From: Nemertoderma westbladi
Taxonomy: Eukaryota > Xenacoelomorpha > Nemertodermatida > Nemertodermatidae
Direction of reading: 5' to 3'
Length of the DNA: 20,455 nt
Assembly: GCA_032718475.1 (NCBI GenBank)
Contig: JAUCBJ010004337.1
Span: 1-20,455, forward strand
The notes beneath the pieces are model-generated. The model made no database searches. It was not told the origin of the DNA and saw only the letters and a list, made by a program, of their open reading frames with translations. A program made the translations under genes and the position numbers. Each line of letters opens with the position of its first letter. Position 1 is the stretch's first letter. Positions 19,701-20,455 of this stretch are shown one piece after another.

Positions 19701-20455
19701 TGATCTTCCACAGTGAACGCTTCCACTCTGTTTCCTAAAGGAATGCCTGTTTACCACCATGGGTGTGATCTTCCACAGTAAACCCTTCCACTCTGTTTCC
19801 TAAAGGAATGCCTGTCCACCACCATGGGTGATCTTCTACAGTAAACCCTTCCACTCTGTTTCCTAAAGGAATGCCTGTTCACCACCACGGGTGATCTTCC
19901 ACAGTAAACCCTTCTACTCTGTTTCCTAAATGAATGCCTGTTCACCACCACGGGTGATCTTCCACAGTAAACCCTTCCACTCTGTTTCATAAAGGAATAC
20001 CTGTTTACCACCACGGGTGATCTTCCACAGTAAACCCTTCCACTCTGTTTCCTAAAGGAATGCCTGTTCACCACCACGGGTGATCTTCCACAGTAAACCC
20101 TTCCACTCTGTTTCCTAAAGGAATGCCTGTTCACCACCACGGGTGATCTTCCACAGTAAACCCTTGTACTCTGTCTCCTAAATGAATGCCTGTTCACCAC
20201 CGCGGGTGATCTTCCACAGTAAACCCTTCCACTCTGTTTCCTAAAGGAATGCCTGTCCACCACCATGGGTGATCTTCCACAGTAAACCCTTCCACTCTGT
20301 TTCCTAAAGGAATGCCTGTTCACCACCACGGGTGATCTTCCACAGTAAACCCTTCCACTCTGTTTCCTAAAGGAATGCCTGTTCCCCACTATCGGTGATC
20401 TTCCACAGTAAACCCTTCCACTCTGTTTCCTAAAGGAAGGCCTGTTCAGCACCAC
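16755..20455. repeat. 63-bp satellite array, about 58 units, running off the window end
   Basis: The consensus unit reads TGATCTTCCACAGTAAACCC, TTCCACTCTGTTTCCTAAAG, GAATGCCTGTTCACCACCAC, GGG. Units differ at few positions. Length changes are rare: a 6-bp duplication near 17220, TA insertions near 17438, 17692 and 19143, and TG insertions near 19509 and 19766. Each unit holds the palindrome TTCCT-AA-AGGAA and the imperfect CACC-ACG-GGTG. The minus strand is open in one frame (repeating NRHSFRKQSGRVYCGRSP) because 63 is a multiple of 3. I see no splice site, start context or unique flanking coding sequence, so I treat it as non-coding satellite DNA. Confidence 0.95.

Noticed and set aside
16753-20455. 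Long minus-strand open frames in the satellite as genes
   Set aside because: They follow from a stop-free 63-bp unit. The frame is broken at dinucleotide insertions, with no unique sequence, splice sites or start context.
16755-20455. CRISPR array
   Set aside because: Units are head-to-tail without unique spacers, and the DNA is eukaryotic in character.

Overview
The window is eukaryotic DNA, probably from an invertebrate animal. Most of it is AT-rich and crowded with transposon remnants. One gene is cut by short introns with GT/AG borders, and there are 5'-truncated LINEs, hAT-like DNA transposons, a tRNA-derived SINE relic and satellite DNA. Four perfect copies of TAGGCCTA, plus many near matches, recall marine invertebrate genomes, perhaps an echinoderm or another non-vertebrate deuterostome. 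That placement is a weak guess.

Layout. Positions 1-1272 look like the 3' end of an LTR retrotransposon (hairpin, polypurine tract, then a TG...CA LTR). A truncated LINE with its own target-site duplication is at 1601-1963. A foldback element occupies 3083-3606. A hAT-like element (4227-6637) has been invaded twice: by a 986-bp element with imperfect terminal inverted repeats (4569-5554) and by a LINE tail that keeps an open reading frame (5612-6526). A nearly perfect hairpin MITE follows at 6804-7098.

The only convincing host gene runs on the minus strand from 13447 down to 8179. Seven exons can be read. All six junctions have usable splice sites and matching codon phase, and the last exon ends in a stop. 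Together they encode the C-terminal 394 residues of a basic, low-complexity, partly coiled-coil protein with two WGK motifs. This resembles centrosome/cilium proteins of the CSPP1/CCDC66 type, but the identity is tentative. Its 5' exons are not in view. The largest intron holds a GGGATCCCG-rich inverted-repeat element (9826-10338) and a 15-copy, 21-bp minisatellite (10465-10779).

Upstream of the visible exons lies a 2.4-kb hAT-like transposon (13713-16079) with a perfect 8-bp target-site duplication. A tRNA-like SINE lies inside it, and a LINE tail has inserted exactly across the SINE's B box, so the nest is three deep. From about 16755 to the window end there is a satellite of about 58 copies of a 63-bp unit. 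It has recurring marked variants (higher-order order) and stays open in one minus-strand frame because 63 is divisible by 3. I regard the predicted proteins in it as artefacts. There is no bacterial-type operon, CRISPR array, rRNA or intact tRNA gene.
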